From assembly GCA_031472005.1 (NCBI GenBank), contig PZJY01000002.1:3410001-3474000 (forward strand): a DNA stretch of 64,000 nucleotides, written 5' to 3'. The notes beneath the pieces were generated by a model. The model did not search any database. It was not told the DNA's origin and saw only the letters and a program-made list of their open reading frames with translations. The stretch is from Tetracladium setigerum. Its lineage: Eukaryota > Ascomycota > Leotiomycetes > Helotiales. Below, one piece after another: positions 46,888 to 59,100 of the stretch (positions within the stretch are counted from its first letter, which is position 1; every line of letters begins with the position of its first letter). The translations under genes and the position numbers were made by a program.

Positions 46888-48066
46888 ATAAATTCGGTAG
46901 TGAATGATTTGTTACTCTCACGTCCCATTCTGTTAAAATTTTCGGTGCTTTGGATTTATTTCATGGGCAACGAAGTACCGAGTCATCTGAACAGTTCATA
47001 ATCCTTAAGTTGCTCAAACCTGTTTCCCCAAGTCTTGCTCCCTATTTGGGCGTTTCTTTGTTTTGAAGTTGTGATATCTTGGAAATCCTTCATGGTCAAT
47101 TTTCGTATTTCATTCACAAATCCTGAAGATCGGCGCTCTGATCATACTCTTTGCCGAAAGGAAAGTGTTTTAGTGCGAAGACCCAATGTTCCCACATTGA
47201 CCACAAAATAGAGTGCTACAATACCAGGACCAGGTTGGAATTCCAGTATTTTTTGTGTCAAAACCAAAAATCGAAATATTCAGCGTACAGTACTCATCGA
47301 TGATAGAACTGTTTGGTATCGATGTGACTCTGTTTCACCGAAGACTTTTGGAAGGAGACGTGGTGATTTGCCACTTTGAAACCCTGAACATTCTCTCTGG
47401 ATTTTAGCTTTGGGAGACCTACGAAGAAGGATTATAAATGGAGATGACGTTCCTTAAGTGCTTTTTACAATTTGTTTTCGCTTCATTATTCAAAACTTGA
47501 GTTGTTACGATTCATCTGATCGGCATTTGTTCGTATTTCGCTTGCGAAATTCGCACTCGTACTCGCACATTCGTTGTGTTTATCCGAACGTCTCACAACA
47601 AACAAGGGACCGAGCCCAAAAATAGTATTATTTCCCTTAGGTGTACGCTCAAACTTGAAACTTCTCCAAGGATTCGTCGTCATGTGTTGTGTGCTGGCTG
47701 GCTTGTCAATGGAGCCTGTTCTAGTGGTCGGGCTCAGTCAACACCACCTTCCTTGTTGCAAGTGCCGTGAGCTCGCGGGAAGTATATGATGTGCTGGGAA
47801 AGGCTTGTTGTAGATCCTCGCAACTCCCCCTCGCACTCGCAAGCTGGAGCAATTCCACATATTTCGTCCATACAATGGACACGCATTGTAAATTCACAAA
47901 CGCGTACAAGATCTGCCAAGATAAAGTGTGAAAGTGTTCATCTCTATAAGTACTTCTGTCAAGAGCAGCAAGTATGACAAGTAATCAGAAAGCCACTCTT
48001 CTCTTCGTTGTTACAATCTTCATCTATTTCCAAATTTCATCCTTCGATTATCTGATCCAAGACATC
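46888..48066. other. Intergenic region upstream of the peroxidase gene
   Basis: No gene is supported in these 1.2 kb. ORFs of 60-71 codons near 47486-47919 overlap on both strands and carry no domain. Confidence 0.6.
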
Positions 48067-49091
48067 ATGATGCTCGACATTTTCTCCATCACTTTCGTTA
48101 TTGGGCTAGCCTCAGCAATGCCTGGACGAAGACAAGTTGCTTCCGGGCTGTAGGAGAATGGATTCCTGCTGGACCAACCGATGGTATGATACTGATATCT
48201 CGTTAAAGTCATTTAAGATACTAACAGTGAGTAGGTAGAGGGCCATGCCCTATGATGAACACCTTGGCCAACCATGGCTTCCTTCCCCGAGATGGTACAA
48301 ATATTACAAGAGAAAATGCAGTATTTGCCTTGACGACAGCTATCAACTTCAATGAATCTCTCGCAAATATTATGTGGGAGCAGGCTATAATTGCTAACCC
48401 ACAGCCTAACGCCACATTCTTCACCCTGTGAGAATTCCTACACCTCCATTCCAAGTGTGTTAAACATTATCCCACTGACATTCTAAATAGTGACCAACTC
48501 AATGTTCACAATCTTCTAGAACATGACGCAAGTCTCAGGTACCAATAGCACCTTTAACAGTTTGAATCAAGCTTGCTGACTGTTTGGCTAGCCGTCCTGA
48601 TGCTGCTTTCGGAAATCAACAAGCATTTAACCAGACCGTCTTTGACACCACGACACGATTCTGGTCCAAAGAAATTCTTACAGCCGAAATGCTCGCCAAC
48701 AGCAAGGTCTTCCGTCAAGTTGAATCTCGCGCGGCAAACCCGAACTATACATTCACGTCCTCGGTGGAAAACTTCAGTCGTGGAGAGCTTGCTGCTCCCA
48801 TTCTAGTGTTCGGGGATATTCCAGCTGCCACTGTACCCAGAGACAGGGTGCTCTACTTTTTCGGTAATTTTGCACCATTTCAATTCTTGACATCCGCTGA
48901 TGCTTGCGTAAACAGAAAACGAGCGTCTTCCAACTGAGTTGGGATGGGCCAAACAAGCCAGCACGGTGAACTTGGAGGATATTCTTCGCATGTCGGCAAT
49001 TATTGCAAATTCTTCCACTCTGATTACACCCGGGGACCCACTCAACCTCACAAACGTTCGGTCGTGGTTCGAGATATTCACACTGGTCTAA
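48067..49091 (+). CDS. Secreted heme-thiolate peroxidase (chloroperoxidase / short unspecific peroxygenase family), one frame break
   Basis: The family uses peroxide to halogenate or oxygenate organic substrates outside the cell. Exons are 48067-48183, 48235-48427, 48491-48538, 48592-48863 and 48916-49091, about 268 residues. The signal peptide is MMLDIFSITFVIGLASA. The proximal heme ligand Cys lies in GPCPMMNTLANHGFLPRDG (PCP motif), and the distal EHDASLSR motif follows about 60 residues later. The short length fits the small, dimeric UPO type. One base is missing before the PCP motif: the frame changes between the signal peptide and VGEWIPAGPTD, most simply at the CC/GGG runs 48143-48147 (806 nt present, 807 needed). 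Asn-x-Ser/Thr sites (for example NES, NFS, NSS, NLT) suggest N-glycosylation. Confidence 0.82.
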
Positions 49092-50101
49092 GCTTCAAGT
49101 GATGGGAACTGATGGAGGAGATAACGAAACCTTTGATATGAAAAGATTATTTGCTTTCGCATGTACAGTATTCACATTGAAGTTTTCATATCGCTTAGAA
49201 AAATTGTCCTTAACATGCTTGAGTTTGGCTTGAGGGACTTTATCTCTCGGCTGAGTGGACTAAATATATGTACACATTTGGGGATAAGTACAATGCCTAA
49301 AGCTCAAAAAGAACACAATTTTGGTGCCTTTATTACATGCCATAAAAAAAACGCTCATTTCTCATCCCTTTGTTGTCTCTCAGAAGTTATTTGGTAAGTT
49401 TGCAGCAGTGAATTGAGGCATATTTAACAAGGTTGCCAAATGCCGATTTGTCCCGTAAATGAAAAGAGACCTGGTAACTCACTAGAGCGTAATTCAGGAC
49501 AGAGAATCACCTCACTACATTAAATATAGCTTATTTCAACTGGGAAGCAATGATGTGAAATTAGAGGTGTCTATTGTCTATAAATCAGATGGCTTTTTGT
49601 TCTTTCGTCTGAAAGTGTTAGTCGCAGGGGACGCCTCGGCTTCATCTACTCCTCTGTGTAGCCGCGCAATTCACCATTTGACAGGAGCTACTAAGCTAGT
49701 GTGCGGCTCGACCTGAGCCATAATTCTGAATAATTTGCGCTAGTAAAAACATTGGCGATTATTCTCATGTCGACTTTCTTCAAACTTCTCGACTTTTCTT
49801 CACCTTGACGCCAAGAATAACACCGGCAACACTTTCCAACCAACCCCCTCACACCCTTCAATCCTCTTGCAATCTTCCATACTATACTTTGAATTTAAAA
49901 TTGAAAAGAGACAAGACAATACACTCAAGTCACAACAGCGAATCAAACGAACCAATTTGCCTCGTGGTAACAGGAACAAGAATCCCCTCGCCAAAGAATC
50001 TTCATTCAAGACGTAAGTCCTCCTCTTCCATACCAAACGTACCCAAGAAACATCCTCTCCTTTCTTGAGAACCTTTTAACAACGCTTGGCAGACCAACAC
50101 G
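49092..50101. other. Intergenic region between the peroxidase gene and an unknown gene
   Basis: No gene is supported. The last 250 bases are CA-rich leader-like sequence of the downstream gene. Confidence 0.6.
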
Positions 50102-51607
50102 ATGGGTGCTCCACAGTGGACCAAGGAAGAGCTCGACTGCTTCCACAACAATCTTCTCAAATTATCCCATTACCCTTCATACTACTTAGACAAGGAAAAT
50201 GGTGGGATGGATTTTGAAGAGCTGGCGCCAGTGATGCAATATGAGATGAAGAAGGTCCAAAAGAAGTCTAAACGAACATACACCCGGGATATTTTATATC
50301 AGCATTACTACCAACATCTGATGAAGAATGGTATTCAGAGGGGAACAAAGGGACCTTCCGTCCCTTTAACCCCTTCAAAGGTGGCTCGTGTTCGTCAACT
50401 GCGCAAGTTATTGAAAGAAGGTTTCTTCGGTAAGTTGGAATCTGCTCACTCCCCCGCGCCCGCCCCCGTGGTAATGTGCGTTATTTTTGCATGGCCTCAT
50501 GATACTGGGTCGAGACGAAATGTTTATTGCTACCCTTCACTGGCACCACCACGTCGGCACACTGCCCTTCCCACCCCCGCCATCCCCATCGCGCATTTTG
50601 CATTGGCAATTTGTGCCACATCGTAGGATTTTGTTCGACGTTTTACCGTCTTCGGTTGTTGTCTCCGGAACATTCTATTTCCACGTTACTTTGGTACCAG
50701 CTTAAGCGAGCTCGAAACATGAAGTTATCCCCGTATCGAAGCTAACTTCACAACTTCAGGTGATGTACCAGCAGCCGAAATCAGAGATTTAACTGAAAGT
50801 GAAAGTTCCGACTACGATAGTGCTAGTGCCGACAATATGAGGCACCAACGAACTCCTACCCGCACCGGCCCACCTGGACACCGCAGATCCAGTGCAACAA
50901 AGCGACCTCGAAGCCGGCAATTCCCCTCTTCTATAAGCAATAGAGAAATGCCTCCTCCTGAGCATAATTATCTAGAGAGATATGCTCCTATGGAAGGTCA
51001 CCAAGAGAACGAAGGTGCATTTCCCGAGTTTCCTCTCGTTCCGCCAATCGAACGCAATTTTTTCACCATTGCTAGGGATAGACGTCGAGAGCGGGAGGTG
51101 AACGAACGGCTACAAGCTTCTCGACGTTGTGATGCGAACGAACGGGGACAAGCCTCTCGACGTTCTCGAAGTCCTCGACTCAGTGACGACGATTCCGTGA
51201 ACGAATTCCAACGCCCTAGCAACTCTGGCAGCAAGCTACCGCCGCAGAAGAAGCCATCTCGAACCCCAGCCATTAAGCGCACCTCAACCAAGAAGTCTGC
51301 GTCCCGAAAGCCCGCGGTGAATGAAGCCCCGGACAAGACACTTTTTTTAACTGACGAAGAGGATTTTTCCGAGGATGACATGGACCCGCGATCTACATGC
51401 TCGGGCAGTCTTTCCCCAGTTGGTGTCGAGCGATTTGACATCCAGTATGAGGTAACGAGACCACTGAGACATCCTGAACCAATGGTGGCAGGACTTGGTG
51501 TTGCCTCGAAGCCATGGCCTATCTTTGGCGCAAATGATGTAGATGAGATAAATTTTGATGATGGCGAGGAGGATAATCGACCAGACTTTGGCGGATTTGA
51601 TTGGTGA
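50102..51607 (+). CDS. Unknown basic protein with a possible degenerate SANT/Myb-like N-terminus
   Basis: I do not recognise the family. Exons are 50102-50429 and 50760-51607 (391 residues), separated by a 330-nt intron that is long for this window. The first 110 residues are helical and ordered: QWTKEELDCFHNNLLKL, then DFEELAPVMQYEMKK and RTYTRDILYQHYYQHLM. The spacing of Trp and bulky residues recalls a SANT/Myb-like fold, but this is a guess. From residue 115 the chain is Arg/Ser/Pro-rich and likely disordered, with a twofold repeat around ERxQASRR (residues about 200-220) and an acidic end (EINFDDGEEDNRPDFGGFDW). The basic and acidic blocks suggest a nuclear protein. Its 3' end is followed within 14 bases by a minisatellite. 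Confidence 0.7.
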
Positions 51608-52218
51608 TGCAGTTGAGGTTGTCATGGAGAGGGTGTCATGGAGAGGGTGTCATGGAGAGGGTGTCATGGAGAGGGTGTCATGGAGAGGGTGTCATGGAGA
51701 GGGTGTGAAGAAAGGTGCATTGGTGTGGATCGCCTGGTCTTTCTCCATACAAATCTCAACTTTTCTTTCATTAGTAGGAGTACTAAGAAAAGAGAGACCG
51801 AAAAACCGAGGATAGGCAGCTTACCTAGATAAAACAAGCAAATGTAAAGTGGAAGTTCACTCTTGTGGCCTCCTATTCATAATCAACTGAGCAACTTGCG
51901 TGCTGTACTTTGTTTACTAATTATTCCCTACAATGTGGTGGGGAATATGAGTAAGAAGGGTTGCCTTGAAAATATAGTGTTATTTGGAATTTGGAGTTCA
52001 CAGGGAATGACATTGCCCTTGTGCAGGAAAGGTTTTAACTCATCATCCGTCTCGGGATTTGTGTTCCATATCCAGGTTTTGTAGCAAGATGGAACGATCA
52101 TATGAAGCATGGACTAGAAGAGGTTAAGCTTACTCTTGATCAATTGTAATAAGTTAAAAAAACGAGAGATATTATGATACACATATATCTATAATTGTGA
52201 TCATGTACCTAAATATAC
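51608..52218. other. Convergent spacer with a minisatellite
   Basis: Apart from the 14-bp tandem repeat at 51621-51704, I see only AT-rich 3' flanks of the two converging genes. Confidence 0.65.
51621..51704. repeat. Six perfect tandem copies of a 14-bp unit
   Basis: The unit GTCATGGAGAGGGT is repeated six times without a mismatch, starting 14 bases after the stop codon at 51607. The flanking bases show a partial seventh copy. It is in the 3' untranslated region of the preceding gene if that transcript extends this far. Confidence 0.95.
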
Positions 52219-53057
52219 CTATTCCGTCTTCGGTGCATTCAAAGACCTCATAACCTTCCTTCTCTGCGCCATCATATGTGTATATAACATATACGAAACT
52301 ACCATCAAAAGTTAGTGCCTCTCTTGACCAACAGCAACACCACTTCTAGCACTCAAACTTACGAGGAGGATACACAAACAGAATTAGCTGCAAGAGCCAA
52401 GCATACTCCTGTCTCCATCTCTTCGCTGGCTCAATTGCCGTATAGATCAACCAACACTCACTGCTAATTCCCAATGGATATAGCACAAAGAAAGTATTGT
52501 ATCTCAACCAAACCAAGAACCCAGGATTATAACCGCTCAAGCTGAAAACGAAGTAGGAGTATCGAATTACTTCGGTAACGGACCAAGCAACCAGCATGCT
52601 AGAGTATCCAGCGCTTTTGGCGAGGTAGGGGAACATGGCGACGATACCCCAGACGAGGAGGATGCGACTGGATACTTGGTGATGGTTGTGTGAACCGGAG
52701 ATCTCACAAGTCCTGCGTTGGAAAGAAAGTGTCAGCTTATTTTCGAGAGATACAGTTGTGATTATGGTAAGCAGAGAGAAGAGAGGGGAATTGCAAAATT
52801 GAGAACATACCAGTCAAGGAATGCACAATCTCCAAAAGAGCCACTGTCTGTGTCCATTTCGTGAACTCTCCAACTCCCTTGTATACATTGCCGAAACCAA
52901 CAAGAGGAACAAGCAGGAGAACGCGTCCCAGCACAACAGTCCAAAGAATTGTGCAGACAAAATTGTAGAGAATGAGGTATTGAGTTCGGGGGGAGCTTGA
53001 TTGAAGAGGTTTTGGGCCTGGCTTGCGTGCCTGGGTTGGGGCTTCTGTGGACCCCAT
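52219..53057 (-). CDS. PHS1: Very-long-chain 3-hydroxyacyl-CoA dehydratase PHS1, one frame break
   Basis: Phs1 carries out the third step of very-long-chain fatty acid elongation in the ER: dehydration of 3-hydroxyacyl-CoA. Exons are 53057-52811, 52712-52363 and 52298-52219, about 225 residues. Hydrophobic helices alternate with the family blocks LYNFVCTILW, ALLEIVHSLTGLVRSP, and WSVTEVIRYSYF. The two catalytic residues described for yeast Phs1, Tyr and Glu seven residues apart, are seen in YPLGISSE. The frame changes at 52678-52679 (CC in the minus-strand reading), and one added base joins GLVRSPVHTTIT to QVSSRILLVWGIV. The total is 677 nt present, 678 needed. This enzyme is essential in yeast. 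Confidence 0.92.
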
Positions 53058-53947
53058 ATTGATATACTGTTTTCGGGGGTTTGAGCTGCGATTTTTGGTG
53101 AAGACGTGGAAAGAAGAAGGATTTGAAAGACTTGGGAGCGTTTTGTTGAGGTGAATAATTAAATACGCTTGGCATTACTGTACCTGCCAAGGCCGACGCT
53201 GCCAGCGGTTTTCCTTGTGATAGTCTCTGTGTCTTGCATAGGTATTCCGACTGCGAGCTTTCAAAATTTTTCATAGATTTTACCTTTGTTCAGCATACAG
53301 TGCCCAATCGAAACTTCAACCACTGCCCTTGTCTTTAGGGGGTTCCAAAGACATTCCACACACTCGCTGGAAAGTTGAGGCTCGAGCAAAACTTCCGCCG
53401 CGATCGCAGAGTACTCGATCACATTACTTATTCTGTCCGGACAGAGTCAAAATCAAGTCAGATCTTGATCTGGGAGCCCAATGCCTGATTTCTCCTTTAA
53501 CAAATAACTTCAAGACACACACCGAGGGACTTCATTATCCCACAGCCACATGTTGCGGCTCCTCCAAACTATTTTCCCAGTAAGGCTGGGCGATTCAAGT
53601 CGCAAGCGTGACACACCTTCGCGTTAGGCGATTTAGGCATCAGAATGACTGCTCGGAGTATGCAGCTCATTGCGATTTCGCTCCGAGAGAAATGTTTGGA
53701 TTTCAAAGAATGATGAAGCTTCTTGTCGTGCCGAATGTTGACAGTCAGCTTCGTCAATCTGCCGTTACGTTGATCTCTGCAAATCTCGAATCCGGACTAG
53801 CCTCACAACCGACCTCGCGCCCAGTTTCTTACTCTTCTCTAAGTTGATATCCAATGAGTTGATCGCCTACCAACACTACAAGTTGTACTTCGGATTACAT
53901 GGCTGATTTTACATGATTTCCTCAAATATTCCCCATAGCCATGCACG
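53058..53947. other. Divergent region between PHS1 and the Zn2Cys6 regulator
   Basis: Both promoters lie here. No gene is supported. CG-containing short inverted elements are scattered, without a clear repeated site. Confidence 0.55.
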
Positions 53948-55938
53948 ATGTACGGTAAACGCGAGAGAGCAGGAGCATGTAGAAATTGTCGGTATGGACC
54001 TCGTCCACTCAGTCTCACACTTGACTGATACGCGCCCAGAGTCCGGAAGAAGCGCTGCATACCGACAAGTCCTTCAAAAGCATGCCAACTCTGTCAGATA
54101 CTGTCTATTCCCTGTACCCTAGGAGACACGGATTTACCTCCGCAGACTGCCTCGGCAGAACCTGGTCCAACCTCTCCACTGCAAGTACTATGCGGATCCA
54201 ATGTCAAATCTGAAGATGGATACCACTCTTTGCTACCAGCGAATCCCTTATTATTTGAAGTGGTTGAGCTGTATTTCAGATTCATTCATAATGGCCCCCA
54301 CACTCTCTTTCACAAACCCAGCTTCTGGTCTGAAGTGAATTCTGGAAACATCCCTGAGATGATTCTCTTTGGCATGATCGCCTTGGCAATCAGGTATGTC
54401 TATATTCTGGAGATACTTCAATTACTGACAGGAAAGATTCTCCAAACATGATCTCTTCACAAGATACGATCCTTGTGTCCGAGGTTTGGATTTTGCAGAA
54501 GAAGCTCGTCGCCTCATCCACGTACAAATGGTGAATCCTTCTCTTGAAACCGTTCAAGCTTGCATTCTGGTGGGCCAATTCTTCGGTGGAGAGGGCAATG
54601 CCAAGTCAAAGCATATCTATCTGGGAATTGCGCGCCTTCATGCTGAGACTATTCGTCTCTGGGAAGTCTCGCGGGAACTATGCTCCGTCTCTCAGGAGAT
54701 TCGAAGACGAACCTGGCTTTCTGTCACGATTTCCAACTCATGGAGTGCATCCGACATATCCACTCAGCCAGTACTTTATGAATTCAGTACAAAACCCGTC
54801 CTCGACGACCTCGAATTCATGGCACTCCTGCCTGGAACTCACCATGACGTACTTCCTTCCAAGAATAGCATGTGGGCTCAAATGGCAGGTACAATCGATA
54901 TTTATCGTCAGATTAGCTTTATGATCTCAAATCTCGGTTTGAATCTCCGTTCGTTGGACTCTTACCGACAACAAATCTTTCTTCTCTCCCGCCAGCTCGA
55001 CGAATGGAGAGACAAGCTCCCTGAAAGACTTCAATATTCTGCAGAGAATCTGGCATACTTTACAGCTGTTGGGCTTGGATCAACGTTCATCGGAGTGCAC
55101 ATGGGATATCATCACTTCCGACAATTGCTCTACTACCCTTTTCTCAACTCTGGGTCGCTTCGATCTCTAGATCATCCCCATGACGGCGATATGGCACGGC
55201 AGTGCAAACAACACGCCATCTCTATCTCCGATATTATCAAAGATGCTTTCAAAGCAGGAGAAAATAACGCCGCTTACTTTCTCACCGGTCATATATTAGT
55301 TGTCAGTTCTAGTATACACCTTCATACTCTTTTGCTTGGAGACGACCTCGTAGAAGCCGACATGGCACACCAACGGCTGATTTCCAACTTTGAGATTTTG
55401 ATGCTGCTCAAGATGTACTGGCCAGTCATTGAGTCATCGGTAGGTCTCAATTTTCTTGGTTTTCTCCTTTCTATCTTTCGACATTGAAAATGTAAATCGC
55501 GATTATCTCAGTCCTCACGATTCAAGTCACACTCATACCTCAAAACTTCATCCAACATATACTAACCAAGATCAGGTTGCTCGTCTTCGCGCTTTTCAAA
55601 ACAGTTGTCGTCAATCCATGTCACACTCTTTCATCCTCGATAATTGGATGCTCAAGTTCTTGATAGAACATACAGCGAAATTTGGACCGGATAGTCGTCC
55701 CACCACCGAGCTCTCCACGCCTCAAGGTTATGCTGAGAACGCATCATCATCCAATGCCAAGCCGACCATGCCATTGCTACCCGACATGAGCAGCTTCTCA
55801 GAAACTCCCGTTGCAAATGTCGTTGACTCTTCTAGTCTCAGTTCACTGTTGCAGGATAAAGACTGGAGCGATGAGGTGATGGTTGAGAATGCACTCTCCT
55901 GGCTATTGGGCCAGAACAATGCAGGGCCGAGATCCTAG
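53948..55938 (+). CDS. Zn2Cys6 transcription factor with fungal-specific domain
   Basis: This is a nuclear regulator of the Gal4 class. Exons are 53948-53991, 54040-54393, 54437-55439 and 55576-55938, giving 587 residues with all joints in frame. The zinc cluster is complete: Cys at positions 11, 14, 21, 30, 33 and 40 (CX2CX6CX8CX2CX6C), and the first intron splits it at codon 15. The fungal-specific transcription factor domain covers about residues 85-460 (NPLLFEVVELYFRFIH, ARLHAETIRLW, RRRTWLSV). A Ser-rich acidic tail ends the protein. It converges on the GH106-like gene with 170 bp between stop codons, and lies next to a sugar porter, which makes it a candidate pathway-specific regulator. 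The N-terminus is short, so the start at MYGKRERAGACRNC is well supported by the zinc cluster but could move upstream. Confidence 0.87.
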
Positions 55939-56108
55939 CACGACGATGGGAATATATGGAACTAGCACATTACCAATTTGTCACATCTTAAAATTATTTC
56001 CTCTACTGTTGCACCGCGAGTTTAGGCAGAAGAAACGAACATACTACCAAAATCTCAACAGTCTATCTATGATCTGCTAGCAATAATCTGAAATTCAAAG
56101 GCCAGCGC

Positions 56109-59100
56109 TCAGAGATATCCTTTGATACTTCCTCGATCCCACTTAGCTCTCGCTGCTGCCTCCTTATCAGTAGTCAACACCCTCACAGCTGTAAGCAACC
56201 CCATCGGTCGCAGCGTATACTCGTAGCTCCACCACGATCCCGAAGTTCTAAAGGCATCCGGACCATACCATTTTGTCAAGCCAGCCGGCAAATGCACAGC
56301 ACCAAATGCATGATCACGATTCCCAAATGAGGTGATCTTCAACACGTATTCTCCGCTTTTCAACATGCCCAGATCCAAGATGTGCGGTTGAAAGGCAATA
56401 TTACCGACCTTGTGGCCGTCCAACTCCACAGCTAGGACCGGAGCGGCAAATCTAGGTATCTGGATTGCAGTGCGAGATGTGCCATCTCCAGTCACCCCTA
56501 GAGTGAAAGTGTAATGTACGTTTCCAGCGTAAAACGGAAGACCTTGAGATGTGTAATCGCCAATACTCAATTTCTTGAGCTCGAGTGGGACGATCGTTGC
56601 TTTCCTTCCTCTCAGATCCACGCCAAAATCTCCCAAGATGTAGACACGTTCTAAATTCGTGGATGCGGTGAATGGGAGTTCTAAAATCAGCTCGTGAGAG
56701 CCTGCTTTGAATTTCGGAAGTGATCGTGTGTTTATAGATTCGTCGACCCAGTAGCCAGACACTTCTGACACCACTAATTCCCCATCAAGGAAGACATCCG
56801 TAAGAGAGGCATTCTCAAGAGCCAGCTTCGCATCTACCACATCGATGGTTGATTCGAAGGCAAATCTGAGGGAAATCCTATGTTTGGGTATGATTTTTGC
56901 TGTGGTCCATGGTTGAGCAAATGCGTCTTTCTTCAAGCGGAAGCCGAGCTTCTCTCTGGCCACATTGTCGATTCTCAGTATCTCTTCGGGCGTTTCCCAG
57001 TCGGTCTCATGATCAAGTTTGTGGGATGCAATGTCTAGGAGCAAGACGTTCGGCTCAGACAAAGATGCCTTGCAATTGACGAGTTCATGAGAGACTTCCC
57101 AGTCAGGGATCTCAAGAGGAGGGAGCGGGGATGTTTCCTGTCGTGGGAAGAGTTGTAAGAGAAGGGATGCGCAACCATCAAAATGGTGATTAAATCTGGT
57201 CCAGCCATTGCCAGCTATGGTCTCAAACGCGTAGGACTTTCCAGAGAGTGTGTCAAGTAAGATGGCAGACCAGGACCCGCGGATATCGATGCGACATGAG
57301 CGTGAATTGACTCGGTCTGTGTTACACACAAATAGGTAACGATCTTCGCCATCGTCACGCATCTGATAGAGGAGTTTGTCGGCAGGAAGTCCGGAATTCA
57401 ACACAACTTTCAAGTCGCGATGGCGGTTGAGCTCTCGCAGGATGTCAACCTGGCAGAAAGGTACCCGGGAGGCACGAATTGTTTTGGGGATATCTGAAGG
57501 CTCGACGTCTATCAGGGAAGGGTCGGCGCCAGCTATGATAACATGACCGTTGTCTTTGGAAAATGCTTTGAGGGTTTGAACTGTGGTACTGCGGATAGTT
57601 TGAAGATTGGGAACAATAACTGCTTCATACTGTTGCACACCGACATACAATTTTCCATTGACCACTCGTGGTTTTGCTCAGGCCTAGGGTCTATTAGTGT
57701 TACTTTTTCAGAGTAATCGAGAAGTTTGTATCTTACAGAAGTGATTCTGAGATAAAGTCGAAGTCAATCAATCCATAGCATAACCAGTCTGTCAGATCAG
57801 AAAAGCGACGATCCATCTCATCTTGGTCTATAGAAGATGTCTCGTTCGGACCAAAAGAAAGCCAAAAACTCTCAATTGGATGGATCACGGCAACTCTGAC
57901 GACAGACTTGCCTCTCGTTAACGCGGTATTCACTCTAGCGAAATGGTTTTCGACAAGCGGGTATTCCTTGTACCATGGGCTTTGGTATCCAATTGCTGCT
58001 GGGTAATCGCGCTTCGCCTCGCCAGCCATGGTCACCCAAGCCAGGTGATGGCATCGAACATTGATTCCCAAGGCTGCTTGCCAATCTCCACTGCCTTTAT
58101 GACCTTCAAATGTGAAAGTCCAGTTAGTTACGCCGTATATTTCCGAGAGTACTCCGCAACGGCCGTATTGGCGGGAGACGGATTGCGCTTGTTTTGCAGT
58201 TGTGAATTCTCTTCGATCGCAGAGGAGATCAATTCCGGGTAGGGACATATTTCTATAACAGCGCATCGCTTCTCCCAAGGAACTAGTCTGAGATCGAAGA
58301 CTAGCTTCCTTCATCATGTGGCCAGTAAGAGCGATGCCATTATCATTGCACCAATCGCCGAGAAGATCGATAAAAGATGTGACGAATCGAGTGCAAACTA
58401 GAATCTATCAGACAATGATCACCGAAAAAGGGTCTCCGTACCGTGATCATGATAATTATATCTGGTTTTCGAGTGTGTCTTTCGATCCCACACCAGCTCG
58501 GGCAAGGAATCCAACACATCGGAATTATACGTCTTGGCATAGGTTTCTGCCAAATCTAAAGTCCAAGGAAGGAAGATATCATACTTCCCATGGGCAAGAT
58601 CTAGCTGGTTCTTCAACGCAAATTGCGGCTCATCTGTAAAAATTGATGGCACCGTCTTCCCGAATTCACCTCCCACAGCTTTCTTGTATGGCTCGTAAGT
58701 GAGATCAATGAACCTCTGCATTGCTAACGAGGAGAGCGTGTCCACATAGTAAGATCCGTTGAACCATTCAGAAGGTGGATTGGTTTCCACATATGCATAC
58801 CAGATGCCTTCAAAATCCTCTTCGTCGTCGGCTAATCTTCGACTTTCAAGGAGAAAACCAGCTTCGTCGAGAACGAGGTGATATCGAGCTGCGAGAAATC
58901 CAAGCTCGCTTCTTTCGGCTACAGCAGAACAAGCATGATTCATTCTGTGTAGGTTAGTTTTTGTTACGGTGTTTTTGCCTCGTCTGTTCTTTCAATGCCT
59001 CAAACAATCATGAGATTGGACAGGTACTGCACGAGAAAAACGGAATGAGTGTTTGGTCAGACTTACAACTTTTGTTCTGGCCGGCTTGTATCTCCATATT

